From an uncultured Clostridia bacterium (GTDB lineage Bacteria; Bacillota; Clostridia; TANB77; CAG-508), in the NCBI GenBank assembly GCA_947623615.1, contig CANQHH010000084.1, positions 1-5,789 on the forward strand: DNA of 5,789 bases. Direction: 5' to 3'. Of this stretch, positions 5,681 to 5,789 are shown one piece after another (the stretch's first letter is position 1; every line of letters begins with the position of its first letter). The notes under the pieces are model-generated. The model saw only the letters and a program-made list of their open reading frames with translations. It was not told where the DNA came from and made no database searches. The position numbers and the translations under genes were made by a program.

Positions 5681-5789
5681 CTATCCTTGTCTTTGTTTGT
5701 GTTTAGGGTTTTCGCATATAACTCTAATTACACCTTTTCTTTTTATAATTTTACATTTTTCGCATATTTTTTTTACTGATGGTCTTACT
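5681..5789 (-). CDS. rpmJ: 50S ribosomal protein L36, zinc-binding form (first two codons beyond the right edge)
   Basis: 35 of the expected 37 residues are present, reading VRPSVKKICEKCK from residue 3 and ending in CENPKHKQRQG before a TAG at 5681-5683. L36 is the smallest 50S protein and helps organise 23S rRNA. All four zinc ligands are in place (Cys11, Cys14, Cys27, His32), so this is the zinc-dependent version. The start codon and one further codon, less one base, fall outside the window. In Firmicutes it usually follows infA and lies only tens of bases from rpsM. Here the gap is 209 nt. Confidence 0.97.
   Translation of the reverse strand, partial: VRPSVKKICEKCKIIKRKGVIRVICENPKHKQRQG

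Overview
The window is AT-rich (about 30% GC by eye). Every gene lies on the minus strand, so transcription runs from right to left. The core is the distal part of the S10-spc-alpha ribosomal supercluster: rpmJ (cut by the right edge), rpsM, rpsK, rpsD, rpoA and rplQ. The host looks like a member of the Clostridia (Firmicutes). The reasons are the AT-rich codon use, strong AGGAGG-type ribosome binding sites, rpsD placed inside the alpha operon, a zinc-ribbon S4, a RecD2-type helicase, and a long L17 with a central insertion, a form I associate with gut Clostridia. No gene has an internal stop, and UGG encodes Trp throughout, so the standard code fits.

Layout from right to left (direction of transcription): L36 ends at 5681. 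An unusually long 209-nt spacer (5472-5680) follows and holds two strong RNA secondary structures just ahead of rpsM. Next come rpsM (S13), rpsK (S11), rpsD (S4), rpoA (RNA polymerase alpha) and rplQ (L17), separated by 20-60 nt and each with its own good Shine-Dalgarno sequence. An intrinsic terminator at 2414-2450 closes the operon. After it come a small membrane-anchored protein that looks like the first half of a GT-A glycosyltransferase fold (stop at 1992), a well-formed promoter with a perfect inverted repeat over its -35 box (1946-1978), and the first 637 codons of a RecD2 helicase that runs off the left edge. No stretch longer than 300 bases lacks a gene.

The ribosomal genes supply the 30S head and platform (S13, S11), the 16S 5'-domain assembly initiator S4, the 50S proteins L17 and L36, and the RNA polymerase alpha subunit, so ribosome and polymerase synthesis are coupled. 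The most interesting part is the rpmJ-rpsM spacer. It contains a GNRA-capped hairpin whose 3' strand can alternatively form 8 base pairs with the rpsM Shine-Dalgarno sequence, and upstream of that a 79-bp nested inverted repeat. This has the form of a translational autoregulatory leader. By analogy with the Escherichia coli alpha operon, S4 is the obvious candidate ligand, but that is an inference. The small orphan glycosyltransferase-like protein and the palindrome over the recD2 promoter are the other items worth following up.
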